From NCBI RefSeq assembly GCF_026017845.1, contig NZ_CP100416.1, positions 6,329,444-6,393,443 of the forward strand: a stretch of DNA of 64,000 bases, read 5' to 3'. The notes beneath the pieces were generated by a model. That model made no database searches. It worked only from the letters and a program-made list of their open reading frames with translations, and had not been told where the DNA came from. Below are positions 63,712 to 64,000 of this stretch, in pieces. How positions within the stretch are numbered: position 1 is the stretch's first letter; each line of letters begins with the position of its first letter. Origin of the DNA: Amycolatopsis mediterranei (GTDB taxonomy: Bacteria > Actinomycetota > Actinomycetes > Mycobacteriales > Pseudonocardiaceae). Both the position numbers and the translations under genes were made by a program.

Positions 63712-64000
63712 GTGTCGAACTCACTCAGCCGACGACGTGCCCTCACCACCGGAGTCGGCGCCGCGCTCGGCCTCGGCGTGCTCGCGGCCACCTCGGCTCC
63801 CGCATCGGCCTCCCCCGCCGGGAGCGCGGGTGAGGAGACCAAGTCCCTCGACGAGCTCTACCAGGACGCCATCGCCGAGGGCGGCAAGCTGGTCGTCTAC
63901 GCCGGCGGCGACACCGCGGCCCAGGGCAACGGCGTCCGGGCGGCCTTCGAGAACCGCTTCCCGGCCATCGACTTCGAGTACATCGTGGACTACAGCAAGT
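63712..64000 (+). CDS. Solute-binding protein with twin-Arg signal, partial (runs off window)
   Basis: The first 96 codons of a gene starting at a GTG (63712). SLSRRRALTTGVGAALGLGV is a Tat-like signal (S-R-R-R-A-L) with a hydrophobic core and cleavage near ASA. The mature part begins KSLDELYQDAIAEGGKLVVY and continues AGGDTAAQGNGVRAAFENRF, the opening of periplasmic iron/thiamine-type ABC solute-binding proteins (LVVYAG...F...P). The rest lies beyond 64000, so the ligand cannot be judged. Confidence 0.75.
   Translation, partial: MSNSLSRRRALTTGVGAALGLGVLAATSAPASASPAGSAGEETKSLDELYQDAIAEGGKLVVYAGGDTAAQGNGVRAAFENRFPAIDFEYIVDYSK

Overview
The window is GC-rich actinomycete DNA, most like Pseudonocardiales and probably Amycolatopsis. 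That placement is inference from GTG starts, C/G third positions, a glycopeptide-type glycosyltransferase, fused CydDC and a mycobacterial-type DevR/DosR gene set. The first ~136 bases are G and C homopolymer runs and look like a contig edge or a badly called stretch.

0.1-15.5 kb: a methyltransferase and two nucleotide-sugar epimerases (deoxysugar type), two secreted proteins (PD40 propeller, ricin-type lectin), an XRE/NB-ARC/TPR regulator, a 1657-codon RHS/YD-repeat protein with a WXG-like front and a nuclease-like tip, a trypco2 (trypsin-co-occurring domain 2) protein, and a divergent 728-aa protein of no family I recognise.

15.8-50 kb: a hypoxia/dormancy island like the DosR regulon of Mycobacterium. 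It holds three full Acg-type nitroreductases plus a degenerate one, five intact universal stress proteins, two CBS/BON proteins, an Rv1733c-like membrane stub, a P-type ATPase, acetate kinase, a GNAT/acyl-CoA-synthetase protein acetyltransferase, the DevS/DevR two-component pair with both DevS heme-pocket residues kept, cydA-cydB-cydDC, phosphoketolase, flavodoxin and a PNPOx-like protein. Nine sites resembling the DosR box (GGGACTWWAGTCCC, 9-12 of 14 matching) lie upstream of these genes. The logic appears to be: DevS senses low O2, NO or CO; DevR switches on the high-affinity bd oxidase, a phosphoketolase-acetate kinase route that makes ATP through acetyl-phosphate, protein acetylation, and stress proteins. 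An ArsR-SulP-DoxX block is embedded near the left edge.

50-60 kb: a decaying zone. Many genes are deletion scars or frameshifted: a phosphatase reduced to its two ends, an XRE regulator reduced to two pieces, a kinase with only its ATPase domain, a response regulator with two frameshifts and a hexanucleotide expansion, and an alpha/beta-hydrolase tail. Intact genes among them are a sensor kinase/response regulator pair, a GAF-ANTAR protein, a CPBP protease, a cupin/TetR pair, and an orphan RHS tip with a glycine-zipper end next to a small membrane protein. Similar remnants (alcohol dehydrogenase, CBS, YbdK, ferredoxin) are scattered in the dormancy island.

59.7-64 kb: a glycopeptide-type glycosyltransferase, a MarR regulator divergent from an MBL-fold hydrolase and two NTF2-like proteins, and a truncated solute-binding protein gene running off the end. 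I saw no tRNA, rRNA, CRISPR array or intact transposase.
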